Shown here: positions 1-8,619 of the stretch, one piece after another
Layout of the letters: every line of letters starts with the position of its first letter
Position numbering within the stretch: position 1 is the stretch's first letter
Assembly (NCBI GenBank): GCA_937902395.1
Contig: CALGTV010000058.1
Coordinates: forward strand, 1-45,636
From: an uncultured Ruminococcus sp.
GTDB taxonomy: Bacteria; Bacillota; Clostridia; Oscillospirales; Ruminococcaceae
Reading direction: 5' to 3'
Length of the DNA stretch: 45,636 nucleotides
Made by a program: the position numbers and the translations under genes
The notes under the pieces: model-generated
Database searches by the model: none
What the model was told of the DNA's origin: nothing
The model's input: only the letters and a program-made list of their open reading frames with translations

Positions 1-902
1 TAACGGCTATCGCCGTCAGCACTTTTCCATGAATCCTTTTCGTAATTGTATGTAGTGAATGTTGATGTTTTAAGCTGTAAGGGCTGAGGAGATACCGCAT
101 AATACAGCGGAATATCCCCAAGATTCTGACGGAACTGCTGTCCCTCAGTATCATCACGGAAAACATCAATCATTTTCAGGAATCTGTCTGTCAGCGCATC
201 CGCGTTAATCATTGTTTCAATCATTGTTCTGTCCGCCTCAATAACAGGCTTAGGAACAAGAGCCGAAACAACAGCAAAAAGCACTGTAAACACTGCGGCT
301 GAGCGGAACATTTCAGGTCTGTCAACCGCCTTTGCTTTCTCATTATCTGACATCTGCCTGAAATTCGCAAGTATTACAAAGAATCCCACACACAGCGCGA
401 TAATATAGCCTATTTCCATTTCCTCATTTTCTTTACCATAAATAGAAAAAGGAATAATCAGAATAAGGAAATTCATAAAAAGCCTGTACCGCACACGAGT
501 GAAGTAGTATATTACCGACAGCATGAAAATCAGGAAAAGCATGAAAATTGCCAATGTGTACCATTTGTTGTACTGCATTGCATCCTGAGGTGTGAGGAAC
601 CACAGTCCCCATGAGATAGGATAATTTTCCCTACCTTTTTTTATAGTGGCAACACTGCCTGCTATAAATGCTCCAAACAGCAGAATATAGGCAAAAAAAC
701 CGATAAAATGGTGTTTGTTTATGTAGTCGAACAGGCGAAAAACCACCCAGCCCACAACATAAGCCGCAATTCCATACGGAACTGTAAGCGCACTGCGGTA
801 ATGATTCATAATGGACATCATGGCAATTACCGCATAAATCAAAACGGGGTCAGCCATTGTCCTAATCAGGAAAGACTTTATAGTTTCTTTTCTATCAGTC
901 AT
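1..902 (-). CDS. Multi-spanning membrane protein, partial (likely transglutaminase-like partner of MoxR/DUF58)
   Basis: The gene starts at 902 (ATG ACT GAT AGA) and runs off the left edge, so about 300 N-terminal residues are visible. They contain roughly six hydrophobic segments (for example around residues 18-32, 38-52, 62-78, 110-130, 135-150 and 165-180) and then a longer non-membrane stretch that is cut off. It is the third gene of a minus-strand operon and starts 3 bases after the DUF58 gene stops. MoxR / DUF58 / membrane-anchored transglutaminase-core protein is a well known gene order in bacteria. That order and the membrane topology suggest this identity, but the catalytic transglutaminase part would lie outside the window and cannot be checked here. 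Confidence 0.6.
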   Translation of the reverse strand, partial: MTDRKETIKSFLIRTMADPVLIYAVIAMMSIMNHYRSALTVPYGIAAYVVGWVVFRLFDYINKHHFIGFFAYILLFGAFIAGSVATIKKGRENYPISWGLWFLTPQDAMQYNKWYTLAIFMLFLIFMLSVIYYFTRVRYRLFMNFLILIIPFSIYGKENEEMEIGYIIALCVGFFVILANFRQMSDNEKAKAVDRPEMFRSAAVFTVLFAVVSALVPKPVIEADRTMIETMINADALTDRFLKMIDVFRDDTEGQQFRQNLGDIPLYYAVSPQPLQLKTSTFTTYNYEKDSWKSADGDSR

Positions 903-905
903 TAT

Positions 906-2057
906 TTATACCAACTTAAAATTATTATCACCGTCAAGGTACCACATTTTGCAGTCTGTCTCATTTTTTGAATGAACCGACGCACCTATGAGTGAGACAT
1001 TTTCTTTATCTTCAAATGCGGATATGATACTGCTTAAATCAGCAGAGCAATCTGTCGACGCTATAACGCAGGAACAAGCCGACGAAGCGTCAATGCGGAT
1101 TCGTCTGTCCCTTTCAACCTTAGCCGCAAGGACTTTAAGAAGAAGCTGCGGCGGATATTCGGGATTATCAACGCTTTCCGATACAACGGAGCCGTCAGCG
1201 CCGTAGTATACAACTGTTGAAGCAATTCCCTGCTTTATCAGCATAGATATAAGAGCAAAAGCGGAACAGATTATGCGTTCCTCCACAAGTACCGCTTCTG
1301 CGGCATTTACCTTACTGCCGCGGAAAAGGTCAAGTGCCACAACAGGCTGAACGGAAGAAACCGCCTCATCAAGTCTGACCATCATTATGCCTTTTTTAGC
1401 AGAAAGCTTCCAGTTTACGCGTTTGAGAGGGTCACCCTCCACATATTCGCGGTGCTCGTAGCCGGGAGCAGTATTAAGGGAAAAAGTCATTGCTGTATCG
1501 CTGCTTTCCTCGTCGGAGGTCATAACAGAATCAGCAATACTTCTGAAAAGCTTTGAAGATGCCTTGATATCAGGAATTTCGGGAATTACTCCCACACTTT
1601 TAGGCGGAGGGAGCTGACAAGCGGCTTTAAACCTGAAATATCCCAGAAATCCGCAGGAACGAACAGAGGTTACGGCAATTTCACCGTTACCGCCTGTATT
1701 TGCCTGTATATCCACGGAAAAGCTTTTTCTGTCGCCGCTTATAACCGAAAGCTTATACAGCTTATCAACGGGACTGAAAACCTCGCTTGCCGCAAGTTTG
1801 ATTTCTACGATACCAAGAGGGAAAAAACCAATTTTTTCCACATTTACATTAACAGTAAGAGTATTGTTCTTCCTGACATAGCCGTCACAGTCAAAGGAAA
1901 CTTTAATTCTTTTTCTGCCGTACCACGCAAAAAAAGCTGAAACAAGGGGCGCAAAAATCATAAAAGCGATAATTACAACGCCGATATCACCGTCTATATA
2001 AAAGGTGAAAACAAGAAGAACAACGATTATTGACAATATAGATAAAATACTTCCCAT
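906..2057 (-). CDS. DUF58 domain protein
   Basis: A 383-residue protein. Two hydrophobic helices lie at about residues 4-20 and 25-45. A beta-rich region follows, then the DUF58 signature around residues 200-225 (REYVEGDPLKRVNWKLSAKK). DUF58 proteins resemble von Willebrand A folds and are encoded beside MoxR ATPases, with which they are thought to work in assembling or activating envelope proteins or complexes. It starts one base after the MoxR gene ends and stops three bases before the next membrane protein gene, so the three are surely co-transcribed and probably translationally coupled. The exact substrate is unknown. Confidence 0.88.
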   Translation of the reverse strand: MGSILSILSIIVVLLVFTFYIDGDIGVVIIAFMIFAPLVSAFFAWYGRKRIKVSFDCDGYVRKNNTLTVNVNVEKIGFFPLGIVEIKLAASEVFSPVDKLYKLSVISGDRKSFSVDIQANTGGNGEIAVTSVRSCGFLGYFRFKAACQLPPPKSVGVIPEIPDIKASSKLFRSIADSVMTSDEESSDTAMTFSLNTAPGYEHREYVEGDPLKRVNWKLSAKKGIMMVRLDEAVSSVQPVVALDLFRGSKVNAAEAVLVEERIICSAFALISMLIKQGIASTVVYYGADGSVVSESVDNPEYPPQLLLKVLAAKVERDRRIRIDASSACSCVIASTDCSADLSSIISAFEDKENVSLIGASVHSKNETDCKMWYLDGDNNFKLV

Positions 2058-2058
2058 A

Positions 2059-2997
2059 TCAATCGCTCATTGCAGGAACGCGGAGAGTGCCGAGTATTGC
2101 CTCCACATAAGCCTCTGTCGTGTTGAATTCACTCTTGCCTTGAGGCGAAAGGATAATTCTGTGAGCCAGAACAGAAACAGCGGTATTTTTAACATCGTCG
2201 GGAGTTACGTATTCACGCTCATTTATGTAAGCAAAAGCCTTAGCCGCCTTATACAGCGCAATACTTCCTCTTGGACTTATACCGAGAGCCGCATTTCTGT
2301 CGCTTCGTGTAAAGCGAACAATATCTGTGATATACTTTTTAACAGAATCGGCAACGCGTACATTACGCACCTCCTGCTGCATTTCAAGAATCTCGTCAAC
2401 AGTCATTGCAGGCTCGGTGATGTTGTTTATAGGATTACGCATTTCCGTCCTTTCAAGAATACGGATTTCCTCATCAGCGTCGGGATAACCCATAGAAAGC
2501 TTCATAAAGAATCTGTCCATTTGCGCTTCGGGCAGATGAAATGTACCATATGTCTCAACGGGATTCTGGGTAGCCATTACAAGAAACGGACTTGGAAGCT
2601 TATGTGTCACGCCGTCCATAGAAATCTGGCGTTCCTCCATAGCTTCAAGGAGAGCCGACTGCACCTTAGGGGAAGCACGGTTTATTTCATCTGCAAGGAG
2701 AAAATTGCACATTACAGCACCGTCGCGGTAAATGAATTCCCCGGATTTATTATCAAGCATAGTAAAGCCTGCAATATCCGACGGCATAACGTCAGGAGTG
2801 AGCTGAATACGGTTAAATTTTCCGCCTACAGAACGGGAAAGAGCCGTAATAAGCTGAGTTTTTCCAACGCCCGGAACATCTTCCAGCAGAACATGGCCCT
2901 CGCAGAGCATAGCGGCAATAAGACGAATTATCGTATCTTCTTTTCCGACAATAACCTTACCGATTGATTCGGCAAGACGATTTATCTTTTCATTCAT
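2059..2997 (-). CDS. MoxR-family AAA+ ATPase
   Basis: A 312-residue AAA+ ATPase. Walker A is seen as VPGVGKTQLI near residue 45, Walker B as LLADEINRA near residue 105, followed by the MoxR hallmark LLEAMEERQI. The arginine-containing sensor region and the C-terminal lid (SPRGSIALYKAAKAFA) are present. MoxR proteins act as chaperone-like ATPases for partners containing von Willebrand A or DUF58 domains, and the DUF58 gene follows after one base. I chose the ATG at 2997 because a GAGG ribosome site lies 9 bases upstream; the in-frame TTG at 3012 would include that site. A consensus promoter lies at 3054-3082. Confidence 0.93.
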   Translation of the reverse strand: MNEKINRLAESIGKVIVGKEDTIIRLIAAMLCEGHVLLEDVPGVGKTQLITALSRSVGGKFNRIQLTPDVMPSDIAGFTMLDNKSGEFIYRDGAVMCNFLLADEINRASPKVQSALLEAMEERQISMDGVTHKLPSPFLVMATQNPVETYGTFHLPEAQMDRFFMKLSMGYPDADEEIRILERTEMRNPINNITEPAMTVDEILEMQQEVRNVRVADSVKKYITDIVRFTRSDRNAALGISPRGSIALYKAAKAFAYINEREYVTPDDVKNTAVSVLAHRIILSPQGKSEFNTTEAYVEAILGTLRVPAMSD

Positions 2998-3420
2998 AAA
3001 TGTATACCTCAATAAATTTCACAAAATAATAACCTATATTCATAACTCCTATAATTATAACATATTTTTTTAAATATAGCAAGTGTTTTTGACATAAATA
3101 TTAAACCCGTACTTTTGGCTATCTTGCACAAAAGAACGGGTGATTTATTGTTGTCATCGGCAATTTGAGATTTTAAAGCAGGAAAATTTCCAAAAATTTC
3201 AGCATAAATAAAACTTAGTTTTCCACAAAGAAAAATGTTTATAATCTTCTGCGTGTTGTACAAAAATACATGTTGATAATTAGGCATGTATCCAAACTTT
3301 TCAAAAATTTTTCAATAATCAACATTTTTCCGTTGGAAAAAGGCTCATTTTGGACTATATATGGAGGGGGTTTTAAATTACAGCTGTAAAATTACGAATA
3401 ATTTTGCCGATAAAAACAAG
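2998..3420. other. Intergenic region between the MoxR operon and the GNAT gene
   Basis: About 420 bases without a convincing gene. It holds the MoxR promoter, an imperfect hairpin with 13-bp arms (3105-3117 with 3129-3141, one mismatch) and a 7-bp inverted repeat (ATACATG at 3266, CATGTAT at 3285). A 92-codon frame on the minus strand (3009-3287) has no ribosome site and a composition unlike protein, so I do not call it. On the minus strand the 3105-3141 hairpin is followed by TTTAATATTT and could serve as a weak terminator for the GNAT gene. Confidence 0.5.
3054..3082 (-). promoter_or_regulatory. Sigma-A promoter of the MoxR operon
   Basis: On the minus strand, -35 TTGCTA (3082-3077) and -10 TATAAT (3059-3054) are separated by exactly 17 bases. 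Transcription would begin near 3047, about 50 bases before the MoxR start. Confidence 0.8.
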
Positions 3421-3864
3421 TCATAAATTTTTCCGCAGATAAACCATATCAGTAAGCAGCACCCCACATTCATAAATAGGGTGGTTGTAGTTGTCGGTGA
3501 AAAAATTTTTCACGGTATGGGAACGGACAAATCCGCATTTTTCGTAGAAAGGCACAGTCAGCGGACTATCGCCTGTGCCTACCTGCAATACAGAAAAATC
3601 TTCCTTGTATTTGCGGCAGATAAAGTCAATCATAGCCTTTGCATAGCCTTTTCCTTGATATTGCGGCTCTGTGGCGATGTTCTTGATTTCAAGGATTCCC
3701 TCATCCTCGTCCGTCACCACACATTCACATTTTACCCCGTCATCGTCAAGGACATACATTGTCCCCTTGTTGATATAGCGGTCAATCATATCTTCCTGCT
3801 CGTCAGCCAACAGCAAAAGTGAAAGATATTGCTTTTTATTTTCTTTGATTTCACGTATGTTCAT
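3421..3864 (-). CDS. GNAT-family N-acetyltransferase
   Basis: A 147-residue protein with the GNAT acetyl-CoA binding signature in the middle: IATEPQYQGKGYAKAMIDF, which matches the Q/RxxGxG/A pyrophosphate loop (QGKGYA). It is followed by the typical PFYEKCGFVRSH strand-turn near the C-terminus. GNAT enzymes move an acetyl group from acetyl-CoA to an amine on a small molecule or protein; the acceptor cannot be told from sequence. It is monocistronic, with only a weak ribosome site (GAG about 11 bases upstream of the ATG). It is not closely similar to the three GNAT genes at 33.7-35.3 kb. Confidence 0.85.
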   Translation of the reverse strand: MNIREIKENKKQYLSLLLLADEQEDMIDRYINKGTMYVLDDDGVKCECVVTDEDEGILEIKNIATEPQYQGKGYAKAMIDFICRKYKEDFSVLQVGTGDSPLTVPFYEKCGFVRSHTVKNFFTDNYNHPIYECGVLLTDMVYLRKNL

Positions 3865-3936
3865 AGTATTTTCTCAGCTTTCTTGGTAAATCTGAATTCT
3901 CAATAAAAATAAGAGAAAACGGCTATGCATCGGATT

Positions 3937-4662
3937 TTACGTAAAGAAATACATATAAATGTAACATCCGCCGACTGAAATAAAATTGCTCATTCCGTGC
4001 ATTATCATGGGATAAACGACACTTTTGGATTTCAGAAAAACAAATCCATACACTAAGCCGAGAACAAAGGCATAGATTATCTGAAATAATTGCGGCGGAA
4101 GCGGCATAGCTGCGTTGTAATGAGCAATTGCAAATAGAAATGATACGGCTAAGACAACACCTATGTTGAAGAATTTGCTATCTGATTTGATTGCCGTTTT
4201 ATACCACACGATAGGCAGAGAACGGAATAATATTTCTTCTGAAGTGCCTGATAGCAACAGTTGAAATGCCAATGTTCCGATAACATTTGTTGCTGTTAGC
4301 TCATAATCATAAATTCCGATTGTTCCTAAAAAAGAGCCTATTATGTATGCTCCCAGAAAATAAGCGAAAATTACAGCACAAAAAATAAAAGTATATTTTA
4401 TTCCATTTTTATCATACTTTGGCTTTAGCTTGAAATCTGTTTTATCCGATGTTTTATGAAGTATAAATATAACAACAAGTGCAAGAAGCATTTGCATAAT
4501 GTGGTGAACTGACAAACGCATAAATAGACCGTCTTTATCTATTGACGAATAATCAAAAATATCTGCAATAATCCAGCCGATTTTGCTAAAAAAGTATTGT
4601 ATAACAAATAAAATGACGGTTAATATTAAAAAGATTATGGATTTCGAAATTTTGTTGGACAC
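3937..4662 (-). CDS. CPBP (CAAX/Abi) family intramembrane metalloprotease
   Basis: A 241-residue integral membrane protein with about seven hydrophobic segments. The CPBP catalytic motifs are all present: EEILFR (E142, E143, R147), FAIAH (H181) and the MHGMSN box (H222, N226). The family includes CAAX prenyl endopeptidases and bacteriocin-immunity or bacteriocin-processing proteins; the role here is not known. I chose the GTG at 4662, which has an AGGAA site 9 bases upstream. An in-frame GTG at 4671 abuts that site and is less likely. It has its own promoter at 4702-4730, placed inside the rplL terminator region. Confidence 0.87.
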   Translation of the reverse strand: MSNKISKSIIFLILTVILFVIQYFFSKIGWIIADIFDYSSIDKDGLFMRLSVHHIMQMLLALVVIFILHKTSDKTDFKLKPKYDKNGIKYTFIFCAVIFAYFLGAYIIGSFLGTIGIYDYELTATNVIGTLAFQLLLSGTSEEILFRSLPIVWYKTAIKSDSKFFNIGVVLAVSFLFAIAHYNAAMPLPPQLFQIIYAFVLGLVYGFVFLKSKSVVYPMIMHGMSNFISVGGCYIYMYFFT

Positions 4663-4701
4663 TACGTTCACTTCCTATTTGTTATTGTTTTGACCAATGA
4701 A

Positions 4702-4730
4702 ATTATATCATATTCAGCTGATTTTGTCAA
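4702..4730 (-). promoter_or_regulatory. Sigma-A promoter of the CPBP protease gene
   Basis: Minus-strand TTGACA (4730-4725) and TATAAT (4707-4702) with a 17-base spacer. The -35 box begins directly after the T-run of the rplL terminator. Confidence 0.85.
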
Positions 4731-4731
4731 C

Positions 4732-4763
4732 AAAAAAGGCTGTCCCAAACGGAACAGCCCTTG
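4732..4763 (-). terminator. Rho-independent terminator of rplJL
   Basis: On the minus strand GGGCTGTTCC pairs with GGGACAGCC around a short loop, followed by TTTTTT. It lies 20 bases after the rplL stop. Confidence 0.9.
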
Positions 4764-4780
4764 AATGACTAAGTAATAAA

Positions 4781-5152
4781 TTACTTGAGCTCGATTGTAG
4801 CACCAGCAGCCTCGAACTTTTCCTTAAGCTCGTTAGCCTCTGCCTCGGAAACGCCTTCCTTAAGAGCCTTAGGAGCAGCCTCAACTACTTCCTTAGCCTC
4901 CTTAAGACCAAGACCAAGAACTTCCTTAGCGCACTTGATAACAGCCATCTTAGCGTCACCAAAGGATGTAAGGATTACGTCGAACTCTGTCTTAGCAGCC
5001 TCACCAGCAGCAGCACCGCCAGCTGCAGGAGCAGCAGCAACCATTGCTGTTACACCGAACTCCTCCTGGATTGCCTCTACGAGCTCAGCAAGCTCGAGAA
5101 CGGAAAGAGTCTTGATTTCTTCTACAAAATTTGTGATCTTCTCTGAAGCCAT
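4781..5152 (-). CDS. rplL: Ribosomal protein bL12 (L7/L12)
   Basis: A 123-residue acidic ribosomal stalk protein. It has the N-terminal dimerisation helices, an Ala/Gly-rich hinge (MVAAAPAAGGAAAGEAAK) and the conserved C-terminal domain with the factor-binding surface (KEVLGLGLKEAKEVVEAAPK). Multiple dimers bind L10 and recruit translation GTPases. Length and order are normal for the family. It follows rplJ after 76 bases, has an AAAGGAG ribosome site, and shares the rplJ leader and promoter. A strong terminator follows at 4732-4763. Confidence 0.98.
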   Translation of the reverse strand: MASEKITNFVEEIKTLSVLELAELVEAIQEEFGVTAMVAAAPAAGGAAAGEAAKTEFDVILTSFGDAKMAVIKCAKEVLGLGLKEAKEVVEAAPKALKEGVSEAEANELKEKFEAAGATIELK

Positions 5153-5228
5153 GATAATAATCTCCTTTATAAATATTTGCCATATATGGCGATAGTTTTA
5201 AGCTGACAACTTAGATAAACAATTGAAA

Positions 5229-5741
5229 TCAGGCAGCTTCCTCTGACTTCTTGTCTGCAACTGCCTTGAGAGTAGCTGCGAGCTTCTGCATGGGACCCTG
5301 GAGAGAGCCAACCAGCTGAGCGAGCAGAACGTCCTTTGAAGGAATCTTGGAAAGAGCAACAACTCCTGCCTGATCGTAAACTTCACCTTCAACGTAGCCT
5401 GCCTTGAGATTGAACTTTTCGTCGCCTGCCTTCTCAGCAAACTTACCGAGAATACGAGCGGGAGCAGTCTGGTCATCGTTTGAGAGAGCGATAGCTGTTG
5501 TTCCGTTAAGAACCTCCTCGAATCCCTCAATACCGCAATTCTGGAATGCACGGAGGAGCAGAGTGTTCTTCTCAACGAAGTAATTAACACCTGCCTCACG
5601 AAGCTCCTTTCTGAGCTTTGTGTCTTCCTCAACGGTGATGCCCTTGTAGTCAACGAGAACGCCTGCTACGGAATTCTTGATGAGGTCTGTGAGCTGCTCA
5701 ACCTTAGCCTTCTTGGCTTCGAGAACTGCATTGCTTGGCAT
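5229..5741 (-). CDS. rplJ: Ribosomal protein uL10
   Basis: A 170-residue protein of normal L10 length, with the N-terminal rRNA/L11-binding globular domain (LTDLIKNSVAGVLVDYKGIT) and a C-terminal helix that carries L12 dimers. I chose the ATG at 5741, which has a perfect GGAGGTG ribosome site. An in-frame extension to 5843 would be translated from the regulatory leader and is rejected. L10 complexed with L12 typically represses its own operon by binding the leader RNA, and such a leader with an attenuator is visible upstream (5785-5893). Confidence 0.97.
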   Translation of the reverse strand: MPSNAVLEAKKAKVEQLTDLIKNSVAGVLVDYKGITVEEDTKLRKELREAGVNYFVEKNTLLLRAFQNCGIEGFEEVLNGTTAIALSNDDQTAPARILGKFAEKAGDEKFNLKAGYVEGEVYDQAGVVALSKIPSKDVLLAQLVGSLQGPMQKLAATLKAVADKKSEEAA

Positions 5742-5784
5742 TGTGTATTCACCTCCGAAATATTTGTTATCGTATTCGGGGCAA

Positions 5785-5818
5785 TAAAAAATCCTTTTGC
5801 CGACAGCTCGGAAAAGGA
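5785..5818 (-). terminator. Transcription attenuator in the rplJ leader
   Basis: On the minus strand TCCTTTT pairs with AAAAGGA (5792-5818), with an inner CGA/TCG pairing, and TTTTTT follows. This is an intrinsic terminator placed 45 bases before the rplJ start, so premature termination can control rplJL. Confidence 0.85.
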
Positions 5819-5893
5819 CAATGATAATTCTTATCACTTGCACTCCTCGGCGGGACTTACGGGCTTACACCTTGCCTGCTGTCTTTAGAATAC
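5819..5893 (-). ncRNA. L10 leader (ribosomal protein autoregulatory mRNA element)
   Basis: The transcribed leader contains the conserved pieces of the L10 leader class: AAAGACAGCAGG, then GTAAGCCCGTAAGTCCCGCC, then GAGGAGTGC. It sits between the rplJ promoter and the attenuator hairpin. In other bacteria L10(L12)4 binds this RNA to repress rplJL. The identification is by motif recall, not by covariance model. Confidence 0.8.
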
Positions 5894-5918
5894 GATATGT
5901 GCTGAAATCAGCTTTTAT

Positions 5919-5947
5919 ATTATATCACACATTCCACTGCTTGTCAA
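5919..5947 (-). promoter_or_regulatory. Sigma-A promoter of rplJL
   Basis: Perfect TTGACA (5947-5942) and TATAAT (5924-5919) with a 17-base spacer on the minus strand. Confidence 0.92.
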
Positions 5948-5986
5948 CCCCTTTTTTGAAATTTTTTCGGATTTTTTCAAAATCCC

Positions 5987-6015
5987 TTGCTATTTCGGTA
6001 AAAGCGTGTTATAAT
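5987..6015 (+). promoter_or_regulatory. Sigma-A promoter of polA
   Basis: TTGCTA (5987-5992) and TATAAT (6010-6015) are separated by 17 bases. The start codon is 32 bases downstream of the -10 box. Confidence 0.85.
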
Positions 6016-6047
6016 TACATTTATAATGATTACTACGAGGTGATATT

Positions 6048-8582
6048 ATGAAGCTTCTCGCCATTGACGGAAACAGTATACTAAACCGCGCATTTTACGG
6101 TATAAAGCTGCTTTCCAATAAAAAAGGCGTTTTCACCAATGCCATTTTCGGCTTTATGAATATATATCTTAAAAATTTCAACGATGTGCAGCCCGATTCT
6201 GTTGCCGTTGCCTTTGACCTGAAATCACCCACTTTTCGCCACAAAAAAGTTGAAACCTACAAGGCTAACCGCAAGGGTATGCCTCCCGAACTTGCACAGC
6301 AGCTACCTTTAATAAAGGAATTACTCACGCTTATGGGTATAAAAGTGGTGGAATGTGAGGGATTCGAGGCTGACGACATTCTCGGCACGCTGTCAAAAAG
6401 CTGTACCGACTGCGGCTGTCAGTGTTACGTCCTCACCGGCGACAGGGATAGCTTGCAGCTGATTGACGAAAATGTTACCGTTCTCCTTGCTACAAATAAG
6501 GAAACGATTCACTACACTCCTGCCCGATTTACTGAGGATTACGGTTTCGAGCCAATTCGTCTCATTGACCTGAAAGCACTCATGGGCGACAGCTCCGACA
6601 ATATCAAGGGAGTTGCAGGAATCGGCGAAAAAACGGCAACAAATCTCATTAAAGAATACGGCACAATTGAAAATCTCTACGAAAAATATGCCGATTCCAC
6701 TCTCACCAAGGGAGTTAAGACAAAGCTTGAAAACGGCGAAGAATCGGCAAAAGAAAGCAAATGGCTTGCAACTATCGTCCGTGACGCTCCTGTTGAAACC
6801 TGCCTTGACAGCTACAAAATCGGGGAGCCGAATAAGGCTGAATTAAGTCGTTTCCTCACAGAACTGGAGATGTACAAGCTCCTCGATAAGCTTGAAATTT
6901 CAGCCTCTGCCGCTGAAAAATCCGCTGAAAAACCTGTGGAGGAATACACTCCTGTGGAACTGACAACGGCAGAACTTACAACTGAAATAATCGACGGATT
7001 TACAAATATAGCCTATTTATTTGACGGCGAAAAGCTGATAATTCTTGATGATACAACGGTTTACCAAACAAATTCCGAGGAACTGATACTTCAATTTTTG
7101 GCTTCAGACTGCGAAAAAATTACTATGTCTGCAAAGTCGCACTACCGCTGGGCAATGACTCACGGCGGCAATCTCCGCAATCTGAAAACAGACGGAGAAA
7201 TCTGCGGATATCTGCTGAATACTTCCGCTTCCGATTACACAACGGAAAAGCTTTGCGGCGAATACGGCGTGCACTACTGCTCCGAAAATGGAGATTTTGC
7301 CGAATTAGCGTCACTTCCGCGGCTTATTGCAAAACTCCGCGAAGCTGTTGAAAACGAGGGTATGACCGAACTGCTGAACAATATTGAAATGCCGCTGACC
7401 GAGGTTCTGGCTTCAATGGAGCACAAAGGTATCATGATAACACAGGAGGGTGTTCGGGATTTCGGAAAATATCTTACCGAAATGATTGAGGAAACTCAAC
7501 AGCTGATATACGACGAAGCAGGTCATGAGTTTAATATCTCCTCACCTAAACAGCTTGGAGTTGTGCTTTTTGAGGAAATGGGACTTCCTGCCAAGAAAAA
7601 GACGAAAAGCGGATATTCCACAAATGCCGAAGTTTTAGAGGAACTGCGCAATTTCTGCCCCCTTGTTGATAACGTATTAAAATACAGACAGTATACAAAA
7701 CTAAATTCAACATACGTCACAGGACTTCTTGAAAAGGTCGCTGAGGATGGAAGAATCCACACCTCATTCAAGCAGACCGAAACACGAACAGGCAGAATTT
7801 CTTCCACAGAACCCAATTTGCAGAATATTCCCGTCCGCACAGAGCTTGGCGCTGAAATGCGTAAATTCTTTGTTGCCGACAGCGGAAAAGTGCTGATTGA
7901 CGCGGATTACAGCCAGATTGAACTGCGAGTTATGGCGCATCTCTGCGGTGATGAAAATATGATTTCCGCTTTTACATCGGGAGAAGATATCCATACATCC
8001 ACTGCGGCACAGGTTTTCGATATGCCTGCAATTATGGTCACTTCCGAGATGAGAAGTGCCGCAAAAGCCGTAAATTTCGGCATAATTTACGGCATGGGAC
8101 CTTTCTCCCTTTCAAAAGATATCAACACATCCGTTGCACAGGCAAAAAAGTATATTTCGGATTATCTTGCTAAGTATCCAAAGGTACAGAAATTCATGGA
8201 CGATACCGTTGATAACGCCATGAAAACAGGGGTTGTAACTACAATGTTCGGACGAAAAAGACTTATCCCCGAACTGCTTTCTTCAAATAAAATGTTACAG
8301 GCGGCAGGCAAAAGAATCGCCATGAATACTCCCGTTCAAGGTACTGCAGCTGACCTTATAAAAATCGCAATGATAAACGTATATCGCCGTTTAAAAGAAG
8401 AAAATCTCAATGCGGAATTGATATTACAAGTTCACGATGAACTTATTATAGAATCGGATATTTCATGCGCTGAACGCTGTGCTGAACTGCTGAAAGAGGA
8501 AATGCTCAATGTCTGCGAGATGAAAGCTCCTCTTGCTGTTGATGTTCATACGGGCAACAGCTGGTATGACGCAAAGGGTTGA
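6048..8582 (+). CDS. polA: DNA polymerase I
   Basis: An 844-residue repair and Okazaki-fragment polymerase. The N-terminal 5' nuclease domain (about 1-290) has DGNSILNRAFYG, GFEADDILG, TGDRDSLQLID and the helix-hairpin-helix GVAGIGEKTATNLI. The middle 3'-5' exonuclease-like domain (about 310-480) lacks the DxE and later acidic residues, so proofreading is very probably absent, as in Bacillus-type enzymes. The polymerase domain shows motif A (ADYSQIELRV, near 617), motif B (RSAAKAVNFGIIYG, near 668) and motif C (VHDELIIE, near 795). The GAGGTG ribosome site supports the ATG at 6048. It heads a plus-strand gene run with rimI and tsaD. Confidence 0.97.
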   Translation: MKLLAIDGNSILNRAFYGIKLLSNKKGVFTNAIFGFMNIYLKNFNDVQPDSVAVAFDLKSPTFRHKKVETYKANRKGMPPELAQQLPLIKELLTLMGIKVVECEGFEADDILGTLSKSCTDCGCQCYVLTGDRDSLQLIDENVTVLLATNKETIHYTPARFTEDYGFEPIRLIDLKALMGDSSDNIKGVAGIGEKTATNLIKEYGTIENLYEKYADSTLTKGVKTKLENGEESAKESKWLATIVRDAPVETCLDSYKIGEPNKAELSRFLTELEMYKLLDKLEISASAAEKSAEKPVEEYTPVELTTAELTTEIIDGFTNIAYLFDGEKLIILDDTTVYQTNSEELILQFLASDCEKITMSAKSHYRWAMTHGGNLRNLKTDGEICGYLLNTSASDYTTEKLCGEYGVHYCSENGDFAELASLPRLIAKLREAVENEGMTELLNNIEMPLTEVLASMEHKGIMITQEGVRDFGKYLTEMIEETQQLIYDEAGHEFNISSPKQLGVVLFEEMGLPAKKKTKSGYSTNAEVLEELRNFCPLVDNVLKYRQYTKLNSTYVTGLLEKVAEDGRIHTSFKQTETRTGRISSTEPNLQNIPVRTELGAEMRKFFVADSGKVLIDADYSQIELRVMAHLCGDENMISAFTSGEDIHTSTAAQVFDMPAIMVTSEMRSAAKAVNFGIIYGMGPFSLSKDINTSVAQAKKYISDYLAKYPKVQKFMDDTVDNAMKTGVVTTMFGRKRLIPELLSSNKMLQAAGKRIAMNTPVQGTAADLIKIAMINVYRRLKEENLNAELILQVHDELIIESDISCAERCAELLKEEMLNVCEMKAPLAVDVHTGNSWYDAKG

Positions 8583-8619
8583 TAAATCGGACTATATTGC
8601 TTGGAAAGGAGCTGAAATA

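Larger units (their letters stand above)
5742..6047. other. Divergent regulatory region between rplJL and polA
   Basis: The roughly 300 bases are fully accounted for by the rplJ ribosome site, attenuator, L10 leader, rplJL promoter, a short T-rich gap and the polA promoter and ribosome site. The two divergent -35 boxes are 39 bases apart. An 84-codon frame at 5797-6051 is a by-product. Confidence 0.8.

Noticed and set aside
3215..3240. TTTTCCACA resembling a DnaA box
   Set aside because: Single imperfect copy with no cluster, no dnaA or dnaN gene and no AT-rich unwinding repeats; not an origin.
3009..3287. A 92-codon minus-strand frame before the MoxR gene
   Set aside because: It spans the MoxR promoter, lacks a ribosome site and does not read like a protein.
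6970..7500. Loss of proofreading residues in DNA polymerase I as a novelty
   Set aside because: An inactive 3'-5' exonuclease domain is normal in many Firmicutes.
8533..8619. A 29-residue N-terminal extension of RimI
   Set aside because: It overlaps polA and lacks a ribosome site, while the ATG at 8620 has AAGGAG.
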